The position numbers and the translations under genes were made by a program. A DNA stretch of 64,000 nt from Clostridiales bacterium (GTDB lineage: Bacteria; Bacillota; Clostridia; Saccharofermentanales; DTU023): the NCBI GenBank assembly GCA_004556925.1, contig SFFI01000004.1:1-64000 (forward strand). The letters run 5' to 3'. Each line of letters starts with the position of its first letter. Within the stretch, counting starts at the first letter, position 1. Below the pieces are notes generated by a model. That model did no database searches. It worked only from the letters and a program-made list of their open reading frames with translations, and was not told the origin of the DNA. Below are positions 24,098 to 33,675 of this stretch, piece by piece.

Positions 24098-25459
24098 TTA
24101 TTTCATAAAGATATAGCGGGCCACAAAGACCAGGAAGAGGATGAGCATCAAGGGAGAAACATCCTTGCGTTTGCCGGAGAAGATTTTCATAAGGACAAAG
24201 AAGATTACACCCAGAGAAATACCCTCAGCGATGGAATAAAAAAGAGGCATAGCAATAAGAGCCACATAGGCGGGAATCGCTTCTGTCAGGTCATCAAAAT
24301 TCACCCGTAGGATGGAGGTGAACATAGCAAAGCCTACATAAATCAGGGCAGCTGCGGTGGCAAAGCCAGGAATCGCAATAAAGATAGGCGACAGGATAAT
24401 GGCCAGGAGGAAGAGGATACCGGTCGTAAAGGCGGTTAAACCGGTACGGCCCCCCTCTGCTACACCAGCAGAGCTTTCTACATAAGTGGTAACTGTAGAC
24501 GTACCCATCACAGCACCTACAGTCGTACCAATAGCATCGGCCAGAAGGGCTTGTTTGACCTTGGGCAGTTTGCCGTGTTCGTCTAGCATATCACCCTTGG
24601 TAGCACAGCCAATTAAGGTGCCAATGGTATCGAAGATATCGACAAAGAGGAAAGCGAAAACAATGGAGAACATATCCAGGAACTTAACCTGGCTAAAGTC
24701 TAACTGGAAGCAATGGCCAAAGATATCACCAAAGCCAGAGAAGTCCGGAGCAGCCCAAGTAGGATAAAGGGAGAAGAAATTCGCTTCAGGGTTGGGCACA
24801 TAGATCCCTGCCGCCTGGCACAGCATGCCCAGAGCCCAAGTCGCAAAAATACCAATGAGGATGGCGCCCTTCACCTTGTGGTAGCTGAGCACGCCAATGA
24901 TAACAACACCAATCAAGCAGAGCAGGGCTCCAATCCCTTCGGTAGAAAAATTAGCATTGAATTTTTGCAGACCGACCAGGGTGGCATCATTCTTAACCAC
25001 CAGCTTCGCACTCTGCAGGCCAATAAAGGCAATAAAGAGGCCGATACCCGCAGAGATAGCGTGTTTCAAAGACATGGGGATGGCATTGAAAATAGCTTCT
25101 CGGGCATCTACAAAGCTCAAGAGAATAAAGATAATACCCTCGATAAAGACGGCAAACAGAGCAATCTGCCAGCTGTAACCCATGCCCAATACGACACCAA
25201 AGGCAAAGTAGGCATTGAGGCCCATGCCCGGGGCCAAGGCAAAGGGTAAATTAGCCATGAATGCCATGCACATGCAGGCAATAAAGGACGAGAGAGCCGT
25301 AGCGATTAGGACTCCACCCGCTGGCATGCCCGTAGCGCTTAAAATTTGCGGGTTGACCGCCAAAATATAGGCCATGGTTACAAAAGTGGTAATACCAGCG
25401 GCAATTTCACTTTTTGCTGTTACCTTATGGTCCTGAAGCTTGAAGTATTTTTCCAGCAT
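24098..25459 (-). CDS. NCS2-family purine permease (guanine/hypoxanthine type)
   Basis: Membrane transporter of the AzgA/PbuG/PbuO group that imports guanine, hypoxanthine or adenine with protons. The 453 residues have about 12-14 membrane segments and the family motifs AGITTFVTMAYILAVNP (22-38), LAPGMGLNAYFAF (about 74-86), FLFVDIFDTIGTLIG and GTSTVTTYVESSAG. AGGAGG precedes the ATG. No purine riboswitch is seen in the 60-nt leader. It is preceded by the merR terminator, so it has its own promoter (a TTGACA lies at about 25513-25518, with a weak -10). Confidence 0.93.
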   Translation of the reverse strand: MLEKYFKLQDHKVTAKSEIAAGITTFVTMAYILAVNPQILSATGMPAGGVLIATALSSFIACMCMAFMANLPFALAPGMGLNAYFAFGVVLGMGYSWQIALFAVFIEGIIFILLSFVDAREAIFNAIPMSLKHAISAGIGLFIAFIGLQSAKLVVKNDATLVGLQKFNANFSTEGIGALLCLIGVVIIGVLSYHKVKGAILIGIFATWALGMLCQAAGIYVPNPEANFFSLYPTWAAPDFSGFGDIFGHCFQLDFSQVKFLDMFSIVFAFLFVDIFDTIGTLIGCATKGDMLDEHGKLPKVKQALLADAIGTTVGAVMGTSTVTTYVESSAGVAEGGRTGLTAFTTGILFLLAIILSPIFIAIPGFATAAALIYVGFAMFTSILRVNFDDLTEAIPAYVALIAMPLFYSIAEGISLGVIFFVLMKIFSGKRKDVSPLMLILFLVFVARYIFMK

Positions 25460-25525
25460 AAAAACCTCCTCATACGCTGTTCAATAAAGATACCTCCGTA
25501 TATTAGCACATTTGTCAAAATTAAA

Positions 25526-25558
25526 AGCCCCTGGAGGCAAAAAGCCCCAGAGGCTAGA
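25526..25558 (-). terminator. Terminator of the MerR gene
   Basis: On the minus strand AGCCTCTGGGGC and GCCTCCAGGGGCT form a stem with G-U pairs, followed by TTTTAATTTT. Confidence 0.75.
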
Positions 25559-25598
25559 TGACCAAGCTATGATCGTATTTCCATGCAAAGTGCAAGTT

Positions 25599-26432
25599 TT
25601 ATTGGTCAGCTTGTAAGAGCCAGAAGTGGTTTTGGCCATCCTCCGATGTGGTCACATTGCAATTCAGACTGGCGCCTGCCTTGGCGCTTTGCGGCCGGGT
25701 TTCCCAATTTTTCCGCATCACTAGAGCCAGAACCGTATTAGCGAAAGCGGTCTGATTATCTTTGTCTGGCCCAATCGCGAAGACCAGCATATAAGTCCTG
25801 CCATCATCGGGCAGGTGCAAGGGGTCTAAAACCTCCTTGGCATAGGTCCAGCCATGCTGGGCCTTGACCAGTTTGTAATCTGGATTATCTAAGGCCGCCA
25901 GGAAGTGATCTTCCTCCGGGGCGGTACTCCCCTCCTCGGGTGGTAGCACATAGGAGAAGTCGTCCTTGGTCAGGCTACGCTCCTCAATACTCTTACTTAT
26001 CCCCTCAATCATCTCACGGTATTCTTGGGGGCTAATCCCGAATTCTTCAGTCGGATCGTATCCCTCCATGAGGTGTAAGACCTCTTCCCGGAAAGCTTTT
26101 ACCTTATCTTTCATCATTTGGATGTCGTTAAGATATGACTGCTGGATCATTCGGGTCTGCTCCAGTTTTTGCTCTTGCTCTTTTATCTTGTCGGCCAAAG
26201 CCAGACAAATGGTAGGGTCATCGGCTTCTAATAAAGCTTTGATTTCCTGGATAGAAAAACCCGCCAGCTGTAAGTTTTTAATTTTGACGAATTGCAGGGC
26301 CTGATTCTCAGCATAGTAACGGTATTTAGTCCAAGTATCTACCTTAACCGGTTTCAGCAGACCCACCTGGTCATAATAGCGTAGGGTTTGAGGATTACAG
26401 TCACACAAGTCAGCAAATTCTTTAATCGTCAT
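25599..26432 (-). CDS. MerR-family transcriptional regulator
   Basis: The first 70 residues are a MerR winged helix: IKEFADLCDCNPQTLRYYDQ then VGLLKP and TKYRYY. A coiled coil (about 85-125) follows, then a C-terminal domain of about 130 residues that I do not recognise, probably the ligand sensor. I start it at 26432 because the upstream ATG at 26456 lies between the -10 box and the start of transcription, whereas AAGGAGAG sits properly before 26432. It gives 277 aa. Autoregulation through the promoter at 26457-26487 is likely. Targets may include its own promoter or neighbouring genes. Confidence 0.92.
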   Translation of the reverse strand: MTIKEFADLCDCNPQTLRYYDQVGLLKPVKVDTWTKYRYYAENQALQFVKIKNLQLAGFSIQEIKALLEADDPTICLALADKIKEQEQKLEQTRMIQQSYLNDIQMMKDKVKAFREEVLHLMEGYDPTEEFGISPQEYREMIEGISKSIEERSLTKDDFSYVLPPEEGSTAPEEDHFLAALDNPDYKLVKAQHGWTYAKEVLDPLHLPDDGRTYMLVFAIGPDKDNQTAFANTVLALVMRKNWETRPQSAKAGASLNCNVTTSEDGQNHFWLLQADQ

Positions 26433-26456
26433 ATCTCGTCTCTCCTTTCTGAGCAT

Positions 26457-26487
26457 TTTATAACATTGCAGTTGACTGCAAGGTCAA
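26457..26487 (-). promoter_or_regulatory. MerR-type promoter with 19-bp spacer and central dyad
   Basis: Minus strand: -35 TTGACC (26482-26487), 19-bp spacer, -10 TATAAA (26457-26462). The spacer is filled by the perfect dyad TTGCAGTTGACTGCAA (26466-26481). An over-long 19-bp spacer with a dyad inside is the hallmark of promoters that MerR proteins twist into activity. Confidence 0.82.
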
Positions 26488-26550
26488 GCGCTTATTTCCC
26501 CTTATATCAAAAGTACATAAGACTAACCCTGAAGACTAAATAGGATAGTA

Positions 26551-26574
26551 GAAACAAACGTTTCTTGCTATATT
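26551..26574 (+). promoter_or_regulatory. Extended -10 promoter with adjacent dyad, sensor-kinase operon
   Basis: An extended -10 (TGCTATATT, core 26569-26574) has no good -35. The dyad GAAACAAACGTTTC (26551-26564) occupies the place just upstream and may bind an activator, possibly the operon's own response regulator. Confidence 0.45.
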
Positions 26575-26608
26575 AATAAGCATTACCGCACGACGGAGGG
26601 TGGGGATT

Positions 26609-28252
26609 ATGTATCGCAAAGAAATTATCAGCTATACAATCTCCACGCTGTGCGTGTTTGCAGCTGCTGGCCTGCACCTCTTATCGGCCAGGCAAGTCAT
26701 TATCTTCCCTGTCCATATTGTTATTTTCTGCCTCTATACCCTAGTCGTTTGCCTCTGGAGACGGAACATGGAGAATAGGATGCTCCGAGCGGCCACTATC
26801 GCGCATTTCCGCCTCATCAGCTATCTCTTAGTCGGATATCTTGCCCTCCGCACCTTAAAATATGAAATCCTCCTGGATAATCCTATCGCAAGTCAACACA
26901 TTCGCTATGGCTATTATGTCTTTAGTCTCAATATTGTCCAGCTGGTGTTTTTTACCGCTTTGTTGATCGCGAAGTCAGAACGGGAGTCCATGAATAGGCT
27001 GTGGAATCTCTTGTGGATTCCGACAGAAATTTTGGTCGCTCTCATTGTCAGCAACGATTTTCACGGCCTGGCTTTTGACTTATCCGAACAAAGGATCCAC
27101 CAGTACGGGCCGGTTTTTTACGCCGTCCTGATTTATATCAGTATTCTGGCCATTGGTACCCTCATCCTGACCCTGATTCCCTCCTTTGCCAGCAAGCAGT
27201 TCAAGCCCATTTTTTTCCCGGTCTTGATCCTTTTGACCTGGGTGGCCTATACCTTTCTTTATATCTTTGACTGGCAACCCTTTCAGCAGATTAAGCTCAT
27301 GTTCACCAGTGCTGAATTCAATATTTTAGTCGTTATTTTATTTATTGAATCTTTGGTCTTTACCCGACTGATACCCTCCAACCGAGGATATGAGCAGTTT
27401 CTGAAGATGTCCACCATGAATATTGGCATTATGGATTTGGCGGGCCGGATTATTGTTGAACCCAAAGAAGGCGCATCGGTAAGCAATACACTCATTAGAG
27501 AAGCTTTGACCCAACCGGTCCCCCTAGATGAAAATACCCTCTTGGAGAGTGCAGAAATCCAGGGCGGATATTCTTTCTGGTTTGTGGATCTTAGGGAGTT
27601 CAACCTTCTGAAGGCCCAACTCGTAAGCCTCAACGAAGATATGCTCAGCGAACATGACCTCCTCATGGCCCATAATAAATTAGCGGAAAAGATGGCTGCA
27701 CTTGAGGAACAGGAAGAAATTCGCTCTTACATTGATGAAAAATTAAATAAGCAGTTCCATTGTTTGGAAAATCTTATCTCAACCCTACCCACCGAGCAAA
27801 AAGCCTTTGAGGATTCCCTCAAACATGCCTGCATCTATAATGTATACATTAAAAGATACGCAAATCTCTTTCTCCTCTCTAAAAACCACGCCAACATGCC
27901 CCTAGCAGAGCTCGGCCTGGCCTTTGCAGAATCCTTGGATTATTTAGGGCTGAGTGGAGTTCAGACCCAGCTTGATTGGCAGAGTAGTACTTCCTTTCCT
28001 GCAAGCACCTGCCTTCATATCTATGAAATTTTTCAAACGATTTTGGAAAGGCATTTTGTGGGTCTCAAAGCCGTCTCCGTGCATTTGAGCCAGGAAGGTC
28101 AGACCTCTGTGCTAACTATACAGCTAGAGGCTACACAGGCCTTGTCTGTCAAGGACTTAAAAGAAGAGGCGGATAATACGCTTAGCCTGGCAGAAGACCT
28201 CGCCACCAGCAAGCCGACCTGGCAAATCTCTGTAGAAAGAGGCCGCGCATGA
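26609..28252 (+). CDS. Seven-to-eight-TM sensor protein, degenerate histidine-kinase-like
   Basis: The 547 residues start with about eight membrane segments (up to residue 255), then a cytoplasmic part with a coiled coil (about 335-390). The end has the layout of a kinase core, but the N-box and G-boxes of a GHKL ATPase are missing: where VxHEALNNAxxH is expected it reads IYEIFQTILERHF, and there is no GxG segment. No H-box is evident. It is therefore probably a sensory partner without kinase activity. GGAGG lies nine bases before the ATG at 26609; the GTG at 26600 overlaps that site. Its stop overlaps the next start by 4 bp (ATGA), implying coupled translation. Confidence 0.78.
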   Translation: MYRKEIISYTISTLCVFAAAGLHLLSARQVIIFPVHIVIFCLYTLVVCLWRRNMENRMLRAATIAHFRLISYLLVGYLALRTLKYEILLDNPIASQHIRYGYYVFSLNIVQLVFFTALLIAKSERESMNRLWNLLWIPTEILVALIVSNDFHGLAFDLSEQRIHQYGPVFYAVLIYISILAIGTLILTLIPSFASKQFKPIFFPVLILLTWVAYTFLYIFDWQPFQQIKLMFTSAEFNILVVILFIESLVFTRLIPSNRGYEQFLKMSTMNIGIMDLAGRIIVEPKEGASVSNTLIREALTQPVPLDENTLLESAEIQGGYSFWFVDLREFNLLKAQLVSLNEDMLSEHDLLMAHNKLAEKMAALEEQEEIRSYIDEKLNKQFHCLENLISTLPTEQKAFEDSLKHACIYNVYIKRYANLFLLSKNHANMPLAELGLAFAESLDYLGLSGVQTQLDWQSSTSFPASTCLHIYEIFQTILERHFVGLKAVSVHLSQEGQTSVLTIQLEATQALSVKDLKEEADNTLSLAEDLATSKPTWQISVERGRA

Positions 28253-29517
28253 CCTTAGCTTACTTGCCGGATTCGCTGCTCGTCCTCTTTTTTGTCATAA
28301 GCCTCATTCTTCTTATGGGCAGCATCCAGATTACTATCGCCCTGGTAGACCTAAAACCCACTGCCAAGGCTCTTGCCGCGAGGCTTGTAGTATTGGTATC
28401 TTGTTTCGTGTCAGCCCAGGTCTTAGCGGAAATTGGCAGTGGGCAAATCCTAGTGGCAGCCTGGTTTACTGGTGTGACCTGGTATGTCTTGGCCAGTTTC
28501 TTTTTGCTTATTTTTATCGTGGAAATTATTTTCTGGCGAAAGATTCTCAGGGACCGCCGCAATACCATGGGGCATAACGCGATCAAGGAAAGTTTAGATA
28601 ATCTACCAGATGGTCTCTGTTTTTCCAAGTTAGACGGGACGCCCCTCCTGGTCAACAGGACCATGCAGGCAATCAGCTATGAGGTTTTTGGCAAATGGCT
28701 GGTGAACGATCTAGCCTGTAAGGTTGCCGTACAAGAGAATAGAATTACCCCTAACGCAGGTGTCCTGCAAAGGACGCCTTTGGTCATAGAGACCCGGCAC
28801 AAGGTGTGGCTCATACAAGCACTTGAGCATGAAAAAGTCAGAGAAACTTTAGCCTATGACATCAGTCCAGAATGGGCCATACTGAGAGAAATTCAAAAGA
28901 AAAATGCAGAAATACAGGCTCTTAATGCCTGGCTCAAGGATTATCATCAAAAAGTGACTGCCTACACCAGGCAAAAAGAAATCTTGCAAGCTAAAATCAA
29001 TATCCACGACAAAATTGGTCAATCCTTGATCTACTTCAAACACTACTTGGCCAAAGAAGATAAAAGCGAGGCAGACCGCAAGAGTTTAATACAACTGTGG
29101 ACAGAAAGTTTGCTGGTTTTAGAGAGCAAAGAGGAAAAACCGCAAATGCATTCATCCTGGGACCGACTCCTTGCCACAGCCCGGGCCATTGGCGTGGAGA
29201 TTCAGGTGGAGGGCAAGCTGCCCCAAAGGGATACTGACCTCGCGATTCTGGTCAGTATCGTCCATGAAGCTTTGAATAACGCCGTACGGCATGGCCAGAC
29301 CAAACATGTAGGGATAAATTTGCAGGAAGATACCATAAAATACTATTGCCAGATTAGCAATGATGGCCAGCTCTCCCCAGAAGTGATTACAGAAAAAGGG
29401 GGCTTAAAAAACATGCGGGAACGCTTAAAACACTTGGGTGGTGACCTGAGCATCATCACCCGGCCCCATTTTGAGCTGGTTGTCAATTGGCCAAAAGGAG
29501 CTAGTCATGCCTTATAA
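28249..29517 (+). CDS. Membrane sensor histidine kinase (NarL/LuxR-partner type)
   Basis: The 422 residues contain three membrane segments (about 8-32, 40-60, 68-97), a PAS-like region (LDNLPDGLCFSKLDGTPLLV, about 110-150), a coiled coil and a dimerisation helix with the phospho-acceptor His in INIHDKIGQSLIY. The HATPase domain has N-box VHEALNNAVRHG and G-box GGLKNMRERLKHLGG. This is the active-looking kinase of the operon. Translation is coupled to the upstream sensor, and its 3' end overlaps the response regulator by 11 bp. Confidence 0.92.
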   Translation: MTLAYLPDSLLVLFFVISLILLMGSIQITIALVDLKPTAKALAARLVVLVSCFVSAQVLAEIGSGQILVAAWFTGVTWYVLASFFLLIFIVEIIFWRKILRDRRNTMGHNAIKESLDNLPDGLCFSKLDGTPLLVNRTMQAISYEVFGKWLVNDLACKVAVQENRITPNAGVLQRTPLVIETRHKVWLIQALEHEKVRETLAYDISPEWAILREIQKKNAEIQALNAWLKDYHQKVTAYTRQKEILQAKINIHDKIGQSLIYFKHYLAKEDKSEADRKSLIQLWTESLLVLESKEEKPQMHSSWDRLLATARAIGVEIQVEGKLPQRDTDLAILVSIVHEALNNAVRHGQTKHVGINLQEDTIKYYCQISNDGQLSPEVITEKGGLKNMRERLKHLGGDLSIITRPHFELVVNWPKGASHAL

Positions 29518-30130
29518 GATAATGATTGTAGATGATCAGTTTGTTTCACGCGAACTCTTCAAACTCTATGTCGAGCAGTCAGGCCAGTATGAAGTCGTCC
29601 ATGCCATAGATTCTGCTATGTTTGCCGACACCTATGTTTTAAGAAGCGATATCGATTTGGTCATTATGGATATTCTTATGCAAGATGGCTCCAACGGTCT
29701 AGAAGCCGCTGAAAAAATTAAAGCCCTCAAGCCTGACATCAAGATTATCGCTGTCACCAGCATGCCAGAAGTATCTTGGATGGCGCGGGCCAAGCAAATC
29801 GGCATTGACAGCTTTTGGTATAAAGAACTTTCCGAAAAAACAATTTTAGAGATCATGGACCGAACCTTAGCCGGGGAATCCATCTACCCGGCAGAGACAC
29901 CAGTAGTCCAACTTGGCTTGACTAGCTCCTCCGAACTCACTCCACGTGAAATCCAGGTCTTACGCCTGCTTACGACCGGCGCAGGCAACGAAGAAATTGC
30001 CAGTAAATTACATATCTCCTCTAATACCGTCAAAACCCACATCAAACATCTTCTGGAAAAAACGGGCTTCACCAGTCGTACCCAGCTGGCAATTCAGTCC
30101 CGTATCACAGGGCTAGTGGTGGAAGATTAG
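29507..30130 (+). CDS. LuxR/NarL-type response regulator
   Basis: Receiver domain (1-120) with acidic pocket IVDDQ, phospho-acceptor Asp in LVIMDILMQDG (about 52), VTSMPE and the Lys in FWYKEL. A LuxR-type helix-turn-helix (about 140-205) follows, with ELTPREIQVLRLL and SSNTVKTHIKHLLEKTG. 207 aa from the ATG at 29507, which has GGAG upstream inside the kinase gene. It completes a sensor-kinase-regulator operon. Targets are unknown; the convergent ABC exporter pair is the nearest candidate. Confidence 0.94.
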   Translation: MPYKIMIVDDQFVSRELFKLYVEQSGQYEVVHAIDSAMFADTYVLRSDIDLVIMDILMQDGSNGLEAAEKIKALKPDIKIIAVTSMPEVSWMARAKQIGIDSFWYKELSEKTILEIMDRTLAGESIYPAETPVVQLGLTSSSELTPREIQVLRLLTTGAGNEEIASKLHISSNTVKTHIKHLLEKTGFTSRTQLAIQSRITGLVVED

Positions 30131-30168
30131 GGATTTATGGGCTTCAACAGGCAACAATGAAATTTAGC

Positions 30169-31920
30169 CTAACGATACATGCTCCTTTGCTCTTCGTAGG
30201 CCCTACGATATTGTGTATCGGCCGCAAGCATTTCTTCATGGCTGCCCGCAAAAATAACTTTCCCCTCTTGCAGGTGGAGGATCTCATCAGCATATGTCGC
30301 TATGCCTAGGCGATGGGTAACAATAATAAGGATTTTATTGTGAGCTTCCTGACAGACTAGGTCTAGAATTTCCTGCTCATTTAATGCATCCATTGCACTA
30401 GTAGGCTCATCCAAAATCCAAATGTCGCTTTCTTGATGAAGAAGGAGGCGGGCGATAGTAAAACGTTGCCATTGTCCTTTAGAGAAAAAGATATCATGCC
30501 CCACTTTTCCCTCTAAACCCAAGGGGCAAGCCTTGACTAGCTCCCAAAGTTTCACCTTTTTAAGTACAGAAATGATATCCTCGTCCGAGCACTCTGTACA
30601 AAAGAAGCTTTCTCGGATGGTCAGGGACAGCATTGGGTAAGACTGGCTAACGTAGGACGTTTGCTGGCGAAGAACTTGGCAATCCGCTAGCTCTGGCTCT
30701 TGGGAATTAAGGTGTATTGCTTGTGGAGAATGACGTACGTGATCTTCACCAATATAGTAAATGGCACCTTGCGAAGGTTGATACAAACCGGCAATTAAGT
30801 TTAGGAGTGAGGTCTTACCCGCTCCATTAGGGCCAATGATGAGCAGCACCTCTCCCCTTTTCATATTAAACGAACATTTATTAACCGCCAGCAGGTCATC
30901 ATAGCATAGAGAAACATTTTTAAGGATCAGACTAGAAATAGGCTGCCCGCCAGTAGCAAGCTTATCTATAGCAAAAGCTTGGAGTTCAAAATAATTACGG
31001 ACATTATAGAGCGCTTCTTTGTCTCGAGCTAAGGTTGTGAGAGCTCTGCTTAGCTCTGTGTAAAACAAAAATAAGCTCATTAGAATAACAATGAAATTTT
31101 CTGGATTAAGATGACGACTTTGAACATTAAATAACAATATAACACCAGATATAAAAACGCCCAAACCCATGAGCCACCAGGTCCTCACTTCAACTTGTTC
31201 TACACGTTTCTTTATCATATTGTTGGTCTGATAGAAAGAAGTATAGGTTGCGTGTGTTTTGTCTTTGAAATAATCAACCGCATTATTCATCACTATCTCA
31301 GCATGATTTTTTTCAAAATCCAGCAAATCTGTATAGTAGCGTTTACGACTATGGTCTCTAAGGACTATTGCTCGAGCTTCTTCTTGCTTACCTTCTAAGC
31401 GAGTATTAAACCACTGCGCTATGCCGATAAAAAATAAAGTTGCAAAAATAAATACAAGTCCACCCTGCCAAGCCAAGTAGATGAAAATACAAAAATGTGC
31501 AAGGACACTGATATAGTCGCTCATGTTAACCGCAAGCATGGCAAGGGCACTCGTACTGTTTTCTAACACCTCCTGTAGCAAGCTTTGAAAATGATTAGAA
31601 TAGAGTGTGCTGTATGGTACATGTGCACTTTTTCTTAATACATCTTCATAGATCGAAAGTTCCAGCTTTTCTTCTATCTTATTCATGGTGACATTAATAA
31701 AAACTACAAGCAATTCGCAAAGAGCGGCTAGGACAAGGCTCACCATAAGAGATTTGTTGGCTTTTGCATCTGGAGAGTTGATAAGCACAACACCAAAGTA
31801 GGCACTCAGTAAGAAGGCGATATTGCGTACAATTTCAAATGAACAAAGTACCAGGTAGACCAGATACTTATGCCCTGCAAGTGTAAATATTAAGTGTAGT
31901 GCTCTAAAATAATCTCGCAT
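30169..31920 (-). CDS. ABC exporter half-transporter (membrane domain + ATPase)
   Basis: The 583 residues have six membrane segments (about 10-300) followed by an ATPase domain: Walker A GPNGAGKTS (about 366), Walker B IWILDEPTSAMD and H-loop VTHRLG. The signature motif reads FSKGQWQ instead of LSGGQ. Such half-transporters work as dimers exporting peptides, lipids or drugs. The pair with the gene at 31975, 54 bp upstream, suggests a heterodimer. Both genes are noticeably more AT-rich than the surrounding operons, which hints at transfer. No precursor peptide or modification enzyme is seen nearby. Confidence 0.9.
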   Translation of the reverse strand: MRDYFRALHLIFTLAGHKYLVYLVLCSFEIVRNIAFLLSAYFGVVLINSPDAKANKSLMVSLVLAALCELLVVFINVTMNKIEEKLELSIYEDVLRKSAHVPYSTLYSNHFQSLLQEVLENSTSALAMLAVNMSDYISVLAHFCIFIYLAWQGGLVFIFATLFFIGIAQWFNTRLEGKQEEARAIVLRDHSRKRYYTDLLDFEKNHAEIVMNNAVDYFKDKTHATYTSFYQTNNMIKKRVEQVEVRTWWLMGLGVFISGVILLFNVQSRHLNPENFIVILMSLFLFYTELSRALTTLARDKEALYNVRNYFELQAFAIDKLATGGQPISSLILKNVSLCYDDLLAVNKCSFNMKRGEVLLIIGPNGAGKTSLLNLIAGLYQPSQGAIYYIGEDHVRHSPQAIHLNSQEPELADCQVLRQQTSYVSQSYPMLSLTIRESFFCTECSDEDIISVLKKVKLWELVKACPLGLEGKVGHDIFFSKGQWQRFTIARLLLHQESDIWILDEPTSAMDALNEQEILDLVCQEAHNKILIIVTHRLGIATYADEILHLQEGKVIFAGSHEEMLAADTQYRRAYEEQRSMYR

Positions 31921-31974
31921 CTGCCCCTACCCTAGTTTGTGCTAATTGTGGTCCACGAATATCGTGCAGACCGA

Positions 31975-33675
31975 TTACTGGTACATTTGAGCTTGCGCCA
32001 TGTACATTTCATAGTAAGTTCCTTTAGCCGAGATTAATTCTTCGTGACGACCATCTTCAATAATTTCTCCATTCTTCATAACAATAATCCGATCAGATAA
32101 GCCGGCAAATCCTATGCGGTGGGTCACAAGGAGGGAGGATTTCTTGGCCGCTAAGCTTTTGTACATCTGGAAGAAATCATGCTCCATATGGGGATCCAGT
32201 GATGCGGTGGGCTCGTCTAACAAAAATAATGAGCTATCTTTTGCCAGCGCTCGACACAAAGCGACACGCTGTTCTTGCCCCTTACTTAGTTCAATGCCGT
32301 CAGGGAATACATGCTGTCCCAGCGGGGTATTTAAGGCACTTGGTAAGCATTGGGCAAAAGAAAGTAAGTGCTGCATCAGAGGATCCGACCACGCCATGGG
32401 CTCAAGGTCAGCAGAATTGTGCTGGTGCCCACTAGGTTTTTTAGAAAAATAAATGTTATGACTCAAGCTGTCTTCAAAAATAACAAAATCCTGTAGACAT
32501 ATGCCCAAGTGCGCAAAGTAGGATTCCGCATTCAACCCCTCTAGGGGTTGACCATTGACATATATAGCGCCAGAACTTGGCTTATTCAGGCCCATGATCA
32601 GCTTAAGCAAAGTCGTTTTACCAGAGCCATTCGCACCAATGATGCTAACCCCTTGCTCTGTATTCCAGGTAAAATTAATATTCTTTAAAATAGGCTTACT
32701 GGGTTCATAAGAAAAAGAAACATTCTCTAAACGGATCTCCTTGATTGTATCAAGATCCTGTCCGGTTTCAGAGTATTGCGCTTCATCTAGATTATCTGAG
32801 GCGCTTATTTTGAGAATAGACCGTGCTTGTTCAAATTGAAACAGAGCATCAGTAAAGGGGTCTAGCTGCGATAATAGACCATAAACCGTTGTCACTGTAG
32901 CGATAAAACTACCTAAATTCATAGTGGCGTGTGTGGCGATTTGATAGATAATAAGGCCCAGAGACAGAACAAGGAAACCCTTAATTAAGGGATAAGCAAT
33001 GGCATTAATATGCCGTAATTGATAGCGTTTATTGAGGCCCTCACGGAAAGCAGTAATGGACTTTTGAGCAATTTGCTCTTCATAACCATATATTTTGATG
33101 TCATGCATGCACTCAGTATCAAATAAAATATTGCGGTAGTATTCCGCCACCTTATCCTCAGGAACATTGGCAATAAATAAATTGACCTGCTGCTTTCTCA
33201 TATAAAACTTTAAGCAGAAAGTTATAGAAGCTAGTATCAGTACATAGATTAGATATTGGGGGAAAAGATAAGAAATGATCGCAATACTTGTGAGAGCATA
33301 AATGAGGAATTTAAAGATATTGCATTTCGAACTATTATACGTAGGGATATAAGCAAGGGCCCGTTTTCGCATGTGTCTTTTGGCATTGTAGTCACTTGAG
33401 TAATAAGCATTATTGACTATGTGGGAAAACTCTTCAAAATACTTTGCAAAACCTTCAGGGACCTCCCTTTCGCTGTATAAGCGCTGTACTTGCTTATAGC
33501 GAGCATTCAGAAAAGGCAAAATAAAAAAAGTGAGAAATACAAGACCCGCTAATAGAAAGACTCGGTGTAATAAGCTTAGATGAGTATTGAAAATAAAATA
33601 CTGCAGGCCCGCTAATAGAATATTAGCCAAGCCCAAAGCAAGACTGATCACAATAACTCTACTAGCTCGCTTCAA
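31975..33675 (-). CDS. ABC exporter half-transporter, partner
   Basis: Six membrane segments then ATPase: Walker A GANGSGKTT, signature LSKGQEQR, Walker B LFLLDEPTASLD, H-loop VTHRIG. It is paralogous to the downstream gene, with which it probably forms a heterodimer. The frame is open back to a TTG at 33756, but a TATAAT on the minus strand lies only about 12 bp before that codon. The good AGGTGGAG site instead precedes a TTG at 33675 (protein LKRASRV..., read as Met), so I end the gene there. About 566 aa. Confidence 0.87.
   Translation of the reverse strand: MKRASRVIVISLALGLANILLAGLQYFIFNTHLSLLHRVFLLAGLVFLTFFILPFLNARYKQVQRLYSEREVPEGFAKYFEEFSHIVNNAYYSSDYNAKRHMRKRALAYIPTYNSSKCNIFKFLIYALTSIAIISYLFPQYLIYVLILASITFCLKFYMRKQQVNLFIANVPEDKVAEYYRNILFDTECMHDIKIYGYEEQIAQKSITAFREGLNKRYQLRHINAIAYPLIKGFLVLSLGLIIYQIATHATMNLGSFIATVTTVYGLLSQLDPFTDALFQFEQARSILKISASDNLDEAQYSETGQDLDTIKEIRLENVSFSYEPSKPILKNINFTWNTEQGVSIIGANGSGKTTLLKLIMGLNKPSSGAIYVNGQPLEGLNAESYFAHLGICLQDFVIFEDSLSHNIYFSKKPSGHQHNSADLEPMAWSDPLMQHLLSFAQCLPSALNTPLGQHVFPDGIELSKGQEQRVALCRALAKDSSLFLLDEPTASLDPHMEHDFFQMYKSLAAKKSSLLVTHRIGFAGLSDRIIVMKNGEIIEDGRHEELISAKGTYYEMYMAQAQMYQ

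Noticed and set aside
24713..25249. 178-codon plus-strand ORF
   Set aside because: Antisense shadow of the well-supported NCS2 permease, polar and without family features.
25460..25525. Purine riboswitch before the permease
   Set aside because: Leader too short and no three-way-junction consensus.
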